Assembly (NCBI RefSeq): GCF_034422975.1
Contig: NZ_CP139873.1
Span: 868,001 to 932,000 of the forward strand
Source of the DNA: Idiomarina sp. PL1-037
GTDB taxonomy: Bacteria > Pseudomonadota > Gammaproteobacteria > Enterobacterales > Alteromonadaceae
Reading direction: 5' to 3'
Length of the DNA stretch: 64,000 nt
Position numbers and translations under genes: made by a program. The notes below the pieces were generated by a model. The model had not been told where the DNA came from. It made no database searches and worked only from the letters and a program-made list of their open reading frames with translations. Positions within the stretch are counted from its first letter, which is position 1. The number at the start of each line of letters is the position of its first letter. This document shows, piece by piece, positions 29,369-36,897 of the stretch.

Positions 29369-29968
29369 ATGAAGTTATCCATTTTTGTTAGTTTTACTGC
29401 GTTGTTTCTGGGTGCTTGCACTGTGTTGCCGGCTAAGCAGGAAGTGGCGCAGACTGAAGTAAGCGACGAAGAGAAAGCGGCAGCAGAAGAAATTTATACT
29501 CAGCCATACAGTGCCAGGTATAGCGCCGAACTTGCTGAACAACTGGTTGAGAATGCCAGTATTCGGTTAAATAGCGCGAAGGTGGGTATAACCAATTTAG
29601 TTGGGGTAACTGGTCAATATGACAAAAGCTCACCGTTAAGTATGGTGCTGTCAGAGCAATTGGTGCAGGAGCTACACAGTCGTGAGTTAAGCGTTCTCGA
29701 CTTTAAAGCGACTGACTTTATTCGGGTGACTCCAAAAGGTGACTTTGCCTTAACTCGTGACTATCTGGAACTGGATGAGATCATGCCAATTACTCATGTA
29801 TTGGTCGGTACTTTGTCTCATCACCGGGACGGCGTTATGGCTAGCGCCCGGCTAGTGAATATCAATACTAAAGAAGTGGCCAGTGTGGCTCAGGTATTTC
29901 TTCCGGCTCACGTAGTTCAGCAATTAAGCGAAGATCATGGCAAGCCGGTTATTAGAAAAGCTCCGTAA
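29369..29968 (+). CDS. FlgO-like lipoprotein 2
   Basis: 199 aa. The lipobox LGAC is at residues 14-17, so this one is a lipoprotein, unlike its neighbour. The same core as the upstream gene is visible: AELAEQLVENASIRL, VGITNLVGV, LSEQLVQELHSRELSVLDFKATDFI and ITHVLVGTLSHHRDGVMASARLVN. The pair probably arose by tandem duplication and divergence. By analogy with Vibrio FlgO it would sit in the outer membrane near the flagellar basal body. Which of the two is the FlgO orthologue cannot be decided from sequence alone; the lipoprotein is the better candidate. Confidence 0.8.
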   Translation: MKLSIFVSFTALFLGACTVLPAKQEVAQTEVSDEEKAAAEEIYTQPYSARYSAELAEQLVENASIRLNSAKVGITNLVGVTGQYDKSSPLSMVLSEQLVQELHSRELSVLDFKATDFIRVTPKGDFALTRDYLELDEIMPITHVLVGTLSHHRDGVMASARLVNINTKEVASVAQVFLPAHVVQQLSEDHGKPVIRKAP

Positions 29969-29999
29969 GTAATTAGATTCCCGAGTTAGGCTAATTAAA

Positions 30000-31313
30000 T
30001 TATAAAAGCTTTGTCACATACTGAGTAAAATATAAAGGCAGAACAAAGTGCTTTTTCTCAGTAACGGGTGAGCTTTGAGTTCCTGTCAGCTTTATCGTTT
30101 TTTCTGGTTGGCACTTGTTAATGTATGACTGAAGAGAGCGTGCTTTTGTTCGGCGGCCGCTTTTAACCTCTACGGGAATGACGTTGCCAACGTTGTCGCT
30201 GAGCAAAAACTCTATTTCTGAACGTGCGTCATTCCAGGAAAAACTCGGCTCAATGCCTAGAGCTGAAAGCTCCTGTGCGACGAAGTTTTCAGCAATATAT
30301 CCTTTGTACTGGTAACTTTGCTGTTTTATTTCTTTGTAACCTGTATTTAGCATGTGGTTGAGTAAACCGACATCAAACAAGAAAAGTTTTACTCGGTTCT
30401 CTTTTTGGTAAGCTGCTAGTGGTGACTTGGCTTGTCCTTCTATCGGAAAGTTTTTTAATACCAACCGGCATTTGTGCAACCAGCTTATAGCGCCTTCAAA
30501 GTCAGAGTAACGAGACTTTTTGTCGAAAACGTCTTTAAATCTAAATCGCTTTACCGACTCATCCCGAACGGCTGAAAGTTGCGCCGGAATGCTACTAAAC
30601 ACAGACTCAATGAGTTGAGCATTGGTTTTTCCTGAATATTTACCAAAGTCGCGTAAGTAACCATTAACGAGGTTTTCATGTAGCTCAGAAACCGCTTCTG
30701 TTTTACTAACGATGCTTTCTTCTGAGTTTGCAAACCAGCGAGACACTGCTTCGGGCATGCCGCCAGTGAAGTAATAGTCAGTTAGTTTGTGAAACAGCTG
30801 TTTGTGCGCTGCTGTTGAGTCTAATTGCTTTTCAAAGGCTTTAATTAATGGGGTTTCCCCAGATGCCCAAAGAAACTCCTGGAAGGTCAAAGGTTGCAGG
30901 TTGTGCTGTTCGACTTTACCTACAGGAAAGGAAGTTAATAACCCGATATTTGATCCGCTGGCCGTGACGAACATGTTGGGGGCTTTTTCGGCAAAGTACT
31001 TCAGCGACGTGACCGCTCGGGGGCACTCACCAATTTCGTCTAAAATAAGCAAATCGGAATGAGCGTTAAACTCTTTGCCAGTAATGAGTTCTATGTTTGA
31101 CAGCACATCTTCTGGGGTTAAAGAGTCCTCAAATGCATCAGCCAGTTCAGGGCTTTCTAAAAAGTCGATACGGATGACATTTTTAAAGTGTTGACCCAAA
31201 AGCTCTTTCAGCAAATAGGTTTTACCGGTTTGGCGAGCCCCGTCTATAAGTAAAGGTTTTCGTTGCGCCTTGTTCTTCCATGCAAGCAGTTTTTCAAGGA
31301 GTACTCTTTGCAT
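30000..31313 (-). CDS. AAA ATPase with DUF4143 domain
   Basis: 437 aa. N-terminal P-loop ATPase (AAA_14): Walker A GARQTGKT at about 25-32, Walker B LLILDEIGECP near 103-113. The C-terminal DUF4143 domain (about 210-400) contains LYL-type and DARSEIEFLLSD...VIPVEVKSG segments; ExxEVK-like residues recall PD-(D/E)XK nuclease folds. Such proteins are widespread in accessory DNA and their function is not established. The gene is convergent with the FlgO-like pair. Upstream lie two perfect 16-bp palindromes, so expression is probably under tight repression. The identical family has been called 'ATP-binding protein' without proven role. Confidence 0.85.
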   Translation of the reverse strand: MQRVLLEKLLAWKNKAQRKPLLIDGARQTGKTYLLKELLGQHFKNVIRIDFLESPELADAFEDSLTPEDVLSNIELITGKEFNAHSDLLILDEIGECPRAVTSLKYFAEKAPNMFVTASGSNIGLLTSFPVGKVEQHNLQPLTFQEFLWASGETPLIKAFEKQLDSTAAHKQLFHKLTDYYFTGGMPEAVSRWFANSEESIVSKTEAVSELHENLVNGYLRDFGKYSGKTNAQLIESVFSSIPAQLSAVRDESVKRFRFKDVFDKKSRYSDFEGAISWLHKCRLVLKNFPIEGQAKSPLAAYQKENRVKLFLFDVGLLNHMLNTGYKEIKQQSYQYKGYIAENFVAQELSALGIEPSFSWNDARSEIEFLLSDNVGNVIPVEVKSGRRTKARSLQSYINKCQPEKTIKLTGTQSSPVTEKKHFVLPLYFTQYVTKLL

Positions 31314-31386
31314 ATAGCGACCCTTAATGTAGCCATTAACAGCCGCTATTACACTTTATTGTGCGTAAAAGTGCAAGTTTTAACGT

Positions 31387-31434
31387 TTTTATGCGCATAA
31401 AAGTGATTAATAACGCGTTTTTATGCGCATAAAA
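31387..31434 (-). promoter_or_regulatory. Paired palindromic operators upstream of the DUF4143 ATPase gene
   Basis: The perfect palindrome TTTTATGCGCATAAAA occurs at 31387-31402 and again at 31419-31434, 32 bases apart centre to centre, about three helical turns, each followed by GTG. A degenerate third copy around GTGCGTAAAAGTG lies at 31361-31373. They fill the gap between the ATPase start (31313) and the end of the DUF1499 gene (31438), the place expected for its promoter. The binding protein is unknown. Confidence 0.65.
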
Positions 31435-31437
31435 GTG

Positions 31438-32160
31438 TTATTTTAACTGAACTTCCAATTCACTTATAAACTCACGAATGCGTTCAGCATTTTTACCAAC
31501 GTCGCTGCGCCCCACACGTGACTTACTGCGAATATCTAACTGGCTACCATCTGCTGTACTGCGAACTCTTATCACTACGTCGTCTTTAAAACCAAACCAG
31601 GTAGTGGTTGCCGTAGCCTCAATTCTGCCTTCTGTTTCTGAGCTTTCCACTAACTCCCAGGCCATTTTATCCACGGCCAACAATGCAGCCGAGAAGAGTT
31701 CATTCGGTGACTCCAGTGACTCGTAAGTTCTTAACTCAGGGTAAGCCTGACGCTGTTGTTTCGCTGTTTCTTCTCCGGCATATTCAACCGGATTGGGTGC
31801 ATCTGCACGCAGCGGCGCAATGGCCTCAAACTCAGGCGGGTTTTGTGTGTCGGTTGTTATGTCGTGAATGGCAGGGACATTCTGCGCTTTCAGGTACTGA
31901 CTGAAGGGCATGTAAAAGGCAACCCCTCCCGCAATAATGGCTAAACCACTAAGGCCAGCAACCAGCCCTTGCGGGCGGCGAATAAAGTACCAGATAATGT
32001 TAAGCACGAAGGTTGCTGCACCAATATAAGCAGCCCAGCGCAGCAATAAGAATGCTGTGCCTAGCTCTGCTGTTCCGCTTTTGTATAAAGGCCCTGATAT
32101 AGCAAGCAGCACGACAGATAATAAACCCAGAAGAATAAATAAACCGTGTAACGCTTTCAT
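31438..32160 (-). CDS. DUF1499 domain membrane protein
   Basis: 240 aa. Three or four hydrophobic helices in the first 95 residues are followed by a DUF1499 domain (about 130-238) with the conserved LLAVDKMAWELVESSETEGRIEATATT...WFGFKDDVVIRVR pattern (quoted in fragments: GRIEATATT, GFKDDVVIRV). DUF1499 proteins are found in bacteria and plastids, and their function is unknown. It is divergent from the HigBA-type module and tandem with the ATPase gene, but the operator-like DNA between them suggests separate transcription. Confidence 0.83.
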   Translation of the reverse strand: MKALHGLFILLGLLSVVLLAISGPLYKSGTAELGTAFLLLRWAAYIGAATFVLNIIWYFIRRPQGLVAGLSGLAIIAGGVAFYMPFSQYLKAQNVPAIHDITTDTQNPPEFEAIAPLRADAPNPVEYAGEETAKQQRQAYPELRTYESLESPNELFSAALLAVDKMAWELVESSETEGRIEATATTTWFGFKDDVVIRVRSTADGSQLDIRSKSRVGRSDVGKNAERIREFISELEVQLK

Positions 32161-32268
32161 AAAGACACCCTTAAAGTCATGTTGCCTGCTATTACGTCAC
32201 TACATTGGGTTTGGGTCAACGATAATTTTATTATCAACTCTTACATTAGAGAAGAATAACGTAGAAAC

Positions 32269-32297
32269 TTGACAATAGCCTAGATGCTATATACCTT
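32269..32297 (+). promoter_or_regulatory. Promoter/operator of the HigBA-type module
   Basis: -35 TTGACA (32269-32274), with a -10-like TATACC or TACCTT near 32290-32297. The spacer contains the inverted repeat ATAGC-N6-GCTAT (32275-32290), and another AGCTATA lies just downstream. An inverted repeat between -35 and -10 is typical of the autorepression site bound by a toxin-antitoxin complex. Confidence 0.6.
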
Positions 32298-32322
32298 TAA
32301 AGCTATAAACATGGAAGCTTAA

Positions 32323-32688
32323 ATGAGAAAATATATGTGGCAGGTCAGAACAACGGATGTGTTCGACAATTGGTATAACGCTTTAGATAGTACTGATCGG
32401 AAAAATGTACTGGCATACATGATATTGCTGAGAACGAAGGGACCAATGCTTAATCGCCCTTATGCTGATAAGGTGAAAGGCTCTTGCCACCATAATATGA
32501 AAGAGCTTCGAGTTCAGAGCAAAGGTAATCCGATAAGAGTGTTTTTTGCGTTTGATCCTGTCCGGGATGCCGTTTTGCTATGTGCAGGTGAAAAGACAGG
32601 TAACGAAAAACGATTTTATAAAGAAATGATACCGGTAGCTGACAAAGAGTTTTCAAAGCACCTGGACGATTTAATGAGAGGTAATTGA
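32323..32688 (+). CDS. HigB/RelE-type toxin (phage-derived Gp49-like family)
   Basis: 121 aa, basic. Features of the HigB/Gp49-like mRNA interferase family: WYNALDSTDRKNVLAYMILLRTKGPMLNRPYADKVKGS (in part), then MKELRVQSKGNPIRVFFAFDPVRDAVLLCAGEKTGN, i.e. the ELR...R-x-FF-x-F-DP...LL-x-G-K core. It is predicted to cut mRNA on the ribosome when unbound. Start ATG 32323 has GGAAG upstream; ATG 32335 is a possible alternative. The toxin gene precedes the antitoxin (one base between them), the HigBA order. An operator-like repeat lies in the promoter. Confidence 0.87.
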   Translation: MRKYMWQVRTTDVFDNWYNALDSTDRKNVLAYMILLRTKGPMLNRPYADKVKGSCHHNMKELRVQSKGNPIRVFFAFDPVRDAVLLCAGEKTGNEKRFYKEMIPVADKEFSKHLDDLMRGN

Positions 32689-32689
32689 A

Positions 32690-32992
32690 ATGGCCAGAAC
32701 ATTAGAGCAAATACTTGAAACAGAAAATAAGGATATTGTAGCCAATGCAGAAGCTAAAGCAGAGGCTATGCTGCTTGATATCCATTTAGCTGAAGTTCGT
32801 ATGCTTATGAAAAAAACGCAAAATGATATGGCTAAAGCGCTGGGCGTTAAACAGCCCACTATAGCTAAGATGGAAAAGTCGGGCCGTGACGTAAAGCTCT
32901 CAAGTCTAAAGCGTTATATTGAAGCTGGCGGCGGTAAAGTGCGTTTGGATATTGAGCTACCAGATGGCCAGCATCATGGATTTGAAATTTAA
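32690..32992 (+). CDS. HigA-type antitoxin, XRE-family HTH
   Basis: 100 aa. An XRE helix-turn-helix spans about 48-80 (TQNDMAKALGVKQPTIAKMEKSGRDVKLSSLKRYIEA in part), preceded by an acidic helical N-terminus likely to wrap the toxin and followed by a short beta C-terminus (GKVRLDIELPDG). This is the HigA-like partner of Gp49-type toxins. It should bind the inverted repeat at 32275-32290 and repress the module. Confidence 0.88.
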   Translation: MARTLEQILETENKDIVANAEAKAEAMLLDIHLAEVRMLMKKTQNDMAKALGVKQPTIAKMEKSGRDVKLSSLKRYIEAGGGKVRLDIELPDGQHHGFEI

Positions 32993-33030
32993 AGTATAAA
33001 GGGGGGGTATATTGTTGGCAATTCATAAGA

Positions 33031-33819
33031 TTAGCGATTTCTAACACTATTTAGTTGCCAATTATAATCAGTATAGCGGATATTACTATTCTGCTTGAGC
33101 TTTTGTTGCTCAGTAACGGTGTCGGCGATTGCATCGCCGTAACGCGTTAGATAGTCTCGAAGCCCGTCAAAATCCTCCCGGTACCAGTCAAAAATCTTCG
33201 ACAGATAAATGCCTTTATCATCAATACCGTTTTTATCGCGGTCGCTTAAAAAAGTGACCATCTGATCTTCTAGTTGAGTCTCCAGACTTTCACCGGTAAA
33301 GGCTTCCGCGCGCAGTTTAGGGCAGCTTACTGCTGCGCAGACTAATGCGGCATGTATGCGGGGCTTGTCAAAGTCGCCCCGAATTTTTTCGTGCTCAACC
33401 CAATCCAAAGTACGTTTTTCACCTAGTAGCGTAACAAACGACTTCTCCCACGGGCTAGAAAACAGCCCGCCTAAATCGCGAATAGAATCAGCCTCGCCGG
33501 ACTCAAATTTATCGATATTGTCGATAATAAGCTGCAGGGTGAAACCGTTGTATGCATTGATTAAAAAGGCCAGTTGCTGCTCCTGCGTCCAGCTTTCATA
33601 CTGCTCCGTCTCAACTGCTGACAGCGAGGCGAGATAATTGTCCAGCGGCTTTCTGTTTTGAGCTAACTCAGGGTAATTAACCGCAGACTTTAAACCGTTG
33701 TTATAGACTGTAACGTGCTCACTTAAAACATCGCTGAAAGCGGCATGAGACTGATCAAATGACTGTGCAGCTGCCGCCATTTGAAAAACTAAGCCTAAAA
33801 TAAAGAGTATCGCTCGCAT
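33031..33819 (-). CDS. DUF547 domain-containing secreted protein
   Basis: 262 aa from ATG 33819 (MRAILFILGLVFQMAAAAQ, a clear signal peptide); a longer in-frame start at 33873 would bury the signal. The DUF547 core is visible: WTQEQQLAFLINAYNGFTLQLI, then an SPWEKSFVTLLGEKRTLDWVEHEKIRG segment, then HAALVCAAVSCPKLRAEAF with the family's conserved CAAxSCP. Conserved Cys and His suggest a catalytic fold, but the family's function is unknown. It is divergent from the siderophore-type receptor with a 154-base gap. Confidence 0.86.
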   Translation of the reverse strand: MRAILFILGLVFQMAAAAQSFDQSHAAFSDVLSEHVTVYNNGLKSAVNYPELAQNRKPLDNYLASLSAVETEQYESWTQEQQLAFLINAYNGFTLQLIIDNIDKFESGEADSIRDLGGLFSSPWEKSFVTLLGEKRTLDWVEHEKIRGDFDKPRIHAALVCAAVSCPKLRAEAFTGESLETQLEDQMVTFLSDRDKNGIDDKGIYLSKIFDWYREDFDGLRDYLTRYGDAIADTVTEQQKLKQNSNIRYTDYNWQLNSVRNR

Positions 33820-33973
33820 TACATGTTCCTGTCTTCGGGTTACTATGTTTTCTACTCTTTGATTGTAGGGCATTAATTTAAAAACAGATCATCAATCTTG
33901 AAACGATTCTGCGTAATCGAAAAATACAAAAACTGCGTATAACCACAGTCAATAAAAAATAAGGGAAACAAGA

Positions 33974-36298
33974 ATGAAAAAGTGGTGGTGGCTAGGGTTC
34001 TTACCGTTAACGGCGGTGGCACAAGAAAAACCAATGGAAGTTATTGAGGTTATTGGTCGCGACGACGGAAGTGTCGTGCTGCCATCGGAAGAAGCAACCG
34101 AAGGTTTGTTTGGTTTAGCGGAGAGCCTGCAGGAAATCCCCCGTGCTGCCACGGCTATCAGTGCGTCGTTAATGGAAGAAGCTGCCATTAATGACTTACA
34201 TGATATTGCGCGTTTTGCGCCTAACAGTTTTGCTGCGGCGGGTTTTGGTAACCCCTCGCTGCCAACCATTCGCGGTCAACTGGGCGAGTTATTTGAAGCG
34301 GGCATGCGCCGTCAGGCGGGTAACAATGGGCTTGGTATTCCCATGTCGTTTAACGCCATTGAGGGCATCGCCGTTGTTAAAGGCGCGCCACCGGTCATGC
34401 TGGGCACCACACAGCGCGTGGGCGGTTTCGTCAATTTGCAGCCCAAAACGGCTCGGTTGAGCGAATCGAATTCTACCTTAAAAGCCCAATTTGGTGAGTG
34501 GGAACAGTATCGGTTACAGCTTGACCATAACTGGGTGTTAAAAAAGGGCGAGCAAGGCCTGCGAGTAAGCGCCGAGTACGTTGACGAAGACAGTTTTTAC
34601 GACTTTCATCAGCACCGCAGTAATGACCTTTTGCTGGCGTATAAGTTTGCACCTAACGACGACACGCTGCTGGATGTATCCCTAGAGTATTATGACGTTG
34701 ACTGGACAGACAACGCAGGCATTAACCGACCAACACAAAATCTGATAGACCATAATTTGTATATTACCGGGCAGGGTGTTCAGCCTAACGGATCGCGGGT
34801 TCCGGGAGCCGGGGCTGTTGTGAGCCCAACCGGAGAAGTTCGAATTGACCGCAGTACCACGTTAACTGACCCGCTCGACACCAATACCGCTGAAACCACT
34901 CTGTTGCACGCAAAACTTCAGCACTGGCTGAACGATGACATGGTTCTGGTTAATCGCACGTATTATCAGTATTTAACCCGCGAAGGCGTTAACCAGAACA
35001 GTTTTGTTGAAATTATTGATGGCGCTCACACTTTTGAAAACCGCACCGAGCTGCACATAAACAAGAAAACGGTAGTGGGCGTTAACTTACGAATTAACGA
35101 TGTCCTGGGTTACAGCCAGTTCTCAACCGAGGCGGATAACCCTATTGATTTGACAGGCCCGCTCAGTAACCGTCGCATTCCATTAACTAATGAGCAGAAA
35201 GCCAGTTTAATTGAGCTGCGCCCGGGTCTCTGGGTATCGCCAGGTAGTCAGTACGATATTGACGGCGATGGCGCGGGCGACTTTATTACGTCAGACACCA
35301 CCGACTCAAAAAGCTACCAGTGGGGTGTTTTCGCTCAACACGAACTGGATATTACGGACAAATGGCGCGTTATCGGTGGCGTCAGAGCGGACTATTACGA
35401 CGTAGATGCTAAAGACCCCATTCCACCAGAAGGCGTGCAAGCAGCGAGTGATACCTACGGTGATTGGCTAACGGCGGTAAGTTTCTCAACTCAGTATAAC
35501 TGGACGCCCGATCTGACCTTCTACGCAACCGCCTATGAGAGTGACTCTACGTCGAACGCGATGGCCGGTGGTACGGTATTAAATGCCGCCGGTGAAATTG
35601 ATTCGCAAAACTTTGCCACAGAGAATTCGCTTTATGAACTGGGTGTGAAATACGCGCCAAGTGATGCCCGCTGGTACGCGGACGCCGTGGTCTTTGACCA
35701 AAAGCGAAGCTTACGCAACCGTGATGGCTCTAACAGCGGTATTCGCACCGAGGGTTTCGAAACTCAGTGGCATTTCTCTTCAGCTACAGGAACGCACGAA
35801 ACCGGTTACTGGCTAACTCTGGCGGCCAGTTATATTGATGCGCACTATGACAACTCCACAGCGTCGCAGGGTACAGGTCAGGTGGCCGATGCGTTTGATG
35901 ATTCACGCCCGGATATTATAGAAGGTACTGGTGTTGGCTCGCCGAATTTCACCGCGTTTCCTGCGTCAAACCAACAATTACAGGGCATTCCCGAAGTACA
36001 GGCTTCAGCAGTTGCCGGTTGGCGGATAACCCGCGAATGGTCCGTCGGTGGCGATTTAAGCTATACCAAGCATTATCCGCTAGATTATTTGCAAACAGTA
36101 TTTATACGTGACCAGCATACGCTAAACCTGAACGCACGTTATCGCTTTGACGAGCAGTTAAGTGCCCGTATTGATGTGTTCAATGTTACCGATCAGGATA
36201 ACTGGTCGCCGGTATTTGAAGGCGGTTATTTTGGTGCAACCCTGGCTTTTCCATCGCAGCCAAGACACGCGCGGTTGAGTGTTGATTACAAGTTTTAA
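33974..36298 (+). CDS. TonB-dependent receptor, siderophore type
   Basis: 774 aa. Short signal peptide (MKKWWWLGFLPLTAVAQ). The N-terminus carries a TonB-box-like MEVIEVIGRDD, then plug sequence LQEIPRAATAISASLMEEAAINDLHDIARFAPN, typical of ferrisiderophore receptors (FhuE/FpvA-like), with TIRGQ and VVKGAPPVMLG. The barrel ends LSVDYKF with C-terminal Phe. It belongs to a different subfamily from the three receptors at 16-27 kb. No clear Fur box could be read in the upstream 100 bases. The substrate is unknown; ferric siderophore is the family default. Confidence 0.9.
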   Translation: MKKWWWLGFLPLTAVAQEKPMEVIEVIGRDDGSVVLPSEEATEGLFGLAESLQEIPRAATAISASLMEEAAINDLHDIARFAPNSFAAAGFGNPSLPTIRGQLGELFEAGMRRQAGNNGLGIPMSFNAIEGIAVVKGAPPVMLGTTQRVGGFVNLQPKTARLSESNSTLKAQFGEWEQYRLQLDHNWVLKKGEQGLRVSAEYVDEDSFYDFHQHRSNDLLLAYKFAPNDDTLLDVSLEYYDVDWTDNAGINRPTQNLIDHNLYITGQGVQPNGSRVPGAGAVVSPTGEVRIDRSTTLTDPLDTNTAETTLLHAKLQHWLNDDMVLVNRTYYQYLTREGVNQNSFVEIIDGAHTFENRTELHINKKTVVGVNLRINDVLGYSQFSTEADNPIDLTGPLSNRRIPLTNEQKASLIELRPGLWVSPGSQYDIDGDGAGDFITSDTTDSKSYQWGVFAQHELDITDKWRVIGGVRADYYDVDAKDPIPPEGVQAASDTYGDWLTAVSFSTQYNWTPDLTFYATAYESDSTSNAMAGGTVLNAAGEIDSQNFATENSLYELGVKYAPSDARWYADAVVFDQKRSLRNRDGSNSGIRTEGFETQWHFSSATGTHETGYWLTLAASYIDAHYDNSTASQGTGQVADAFDDSRPDIIEGTGVGSPNFTAFPASNQQLQGIPEVQASAVAGWRITREWSVGGDLSYTKHYPLDYLQTVFIRDQHTLNLNARYRFDEQLSARIDVFNVTDQDNWSPVFEGGYFGATLAFPSQPRHARLSVDYKF

Positions 36299-36317
36299 AA
36301 CTGGAAAATTAGATTTC

Positions 36318-36360
36318 ATGACCTATAATTAGACCTGTTAAAAATCTTTTTGGAGGTCAT
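36318..36360 (+). promoter_or_regulatory. Promoter/operator of the RelBE-type module
   Basis: -10 TATAAT at 36324-36329 lies inside ATGACCT (36318-36324), which is inverted as AGGTCAT at 36354-36360, directly before the antitoxin ATG. A further direct GACCT follows at about 36332. Half-sites overlapping the -10 and ribosome-binding site fit autoregulation by the antitoxin complex. The -35 is weak. Confidence 0.55.
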
Positions 36361-36615
36361 ATGAAGTCAGTTAGACCTATTTACGCACGCAACTCAACTA
36401 GCATTAGTGAGTTGAAAAAGAATCCAATGGCAGTTGTTGAAGAGTCTCATGGCGAGCCGGTAGCTGTACTGAATCGGAATCAGCCCGCATTTTATTGCAT
36501 TCCGGCAGCAACCTATGAAGCGTTGATGGAAGAGCTGGAAGACAGGGATTTACTGGAGTTAGTTAAAAAACGCCAGCATGAAGATGAAGTCGAGGTGAAC
36601 ATCGATGATTTATAA
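36361..36615 (+). CDS. Type II antitoxin, Phd/YefM (StbD) family
   Basis: 84 aa. The N-terminus STSISELKKNPMAVVEESHGEPVAVLNRNQPAFYCIPAATYEAL (in part) is the Phd/YefM DNA-binding fold found in StbD-type antitoxins. The acidic C-terminal tail (about 60-84) would mask the toxin. Its stop overlaps the toxin start by 11 bases, so translation is coupled. The strong GGAGGT ribosome-binding site is part of the operator repeat. Confidence 0.9.
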   Translation: MKSVRPIYARNSTSISELKKNPMAVVEESHGEPVAVLNRNQPAFYCIPAATYEALMEELEDRDLLELVKKRQHEDEVEVNIDDL

Positions 36616-36892
36616 GCTGACGTTTAAACGTTCAGCTTATAAAGAATGGAAAAAGTTGAACAAGGATGTTCAGGCGCAATTTAAAGCCAGACTCAAGCAA
36701 AGGCTTGAATCACCTCATGTCCCAGCGTCTCGCTTAAAGGGAATGGGTAACTGTTACAAAGTGAAATTGCGAAAACTGGGTTATAGATTGGTTTATCAAG
36801 TAAGAGATTCCGAGCTTGTGGTTACGGTTGTAGCTGTAGGCAAACGTGATAAAAACAGAGTGTATATTAGCGCTCACAAGAGATTGGATTAA
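36605..36892 (+). CDS. RelE-family toxin (StbE type)
   Basis: 95 aa, strongly basic. RelE core: LTFKRSAYKEWKKLNKDVQAQFKARLKQRLE, then SRLKGMGNCYKVKLRKLGYRLVYQVRDSELVVTVVAVGKRDKN (in parts), with the Arg/Lys and Tyr/Arg residues of ribosome-dependent mRNA interferases. It is paired with the Phd/YefM-type antitoxin in the antitoxin-first order. The next gene begins six bases later on the same strand, so read-through is possible. Confidence 0.91.
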   Translation: MIYKLTFKRSAYKEWKKLNKDVQAQFKARLKQRLESPHVPASRLKGMGNCYKVKLRKLGYRLVYQVRDSELVVTVVAVGKRDKNRVYISAHKRLD

Positions 36893-36897
36893 TCTTT

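Noticed and set aside
31697..31944. Plus-strand frames within the DUF1499 gene
   Set aside because: They overlap a gene with a recognisable domain on the other strand and show no domain or start signal of their own.
30000..36892. Prophage remnant in the accessory segment
   Set aside because: The Gp49-like toxin is the only phage-related name; no integrase, capsid, tail or lysis genes occur.
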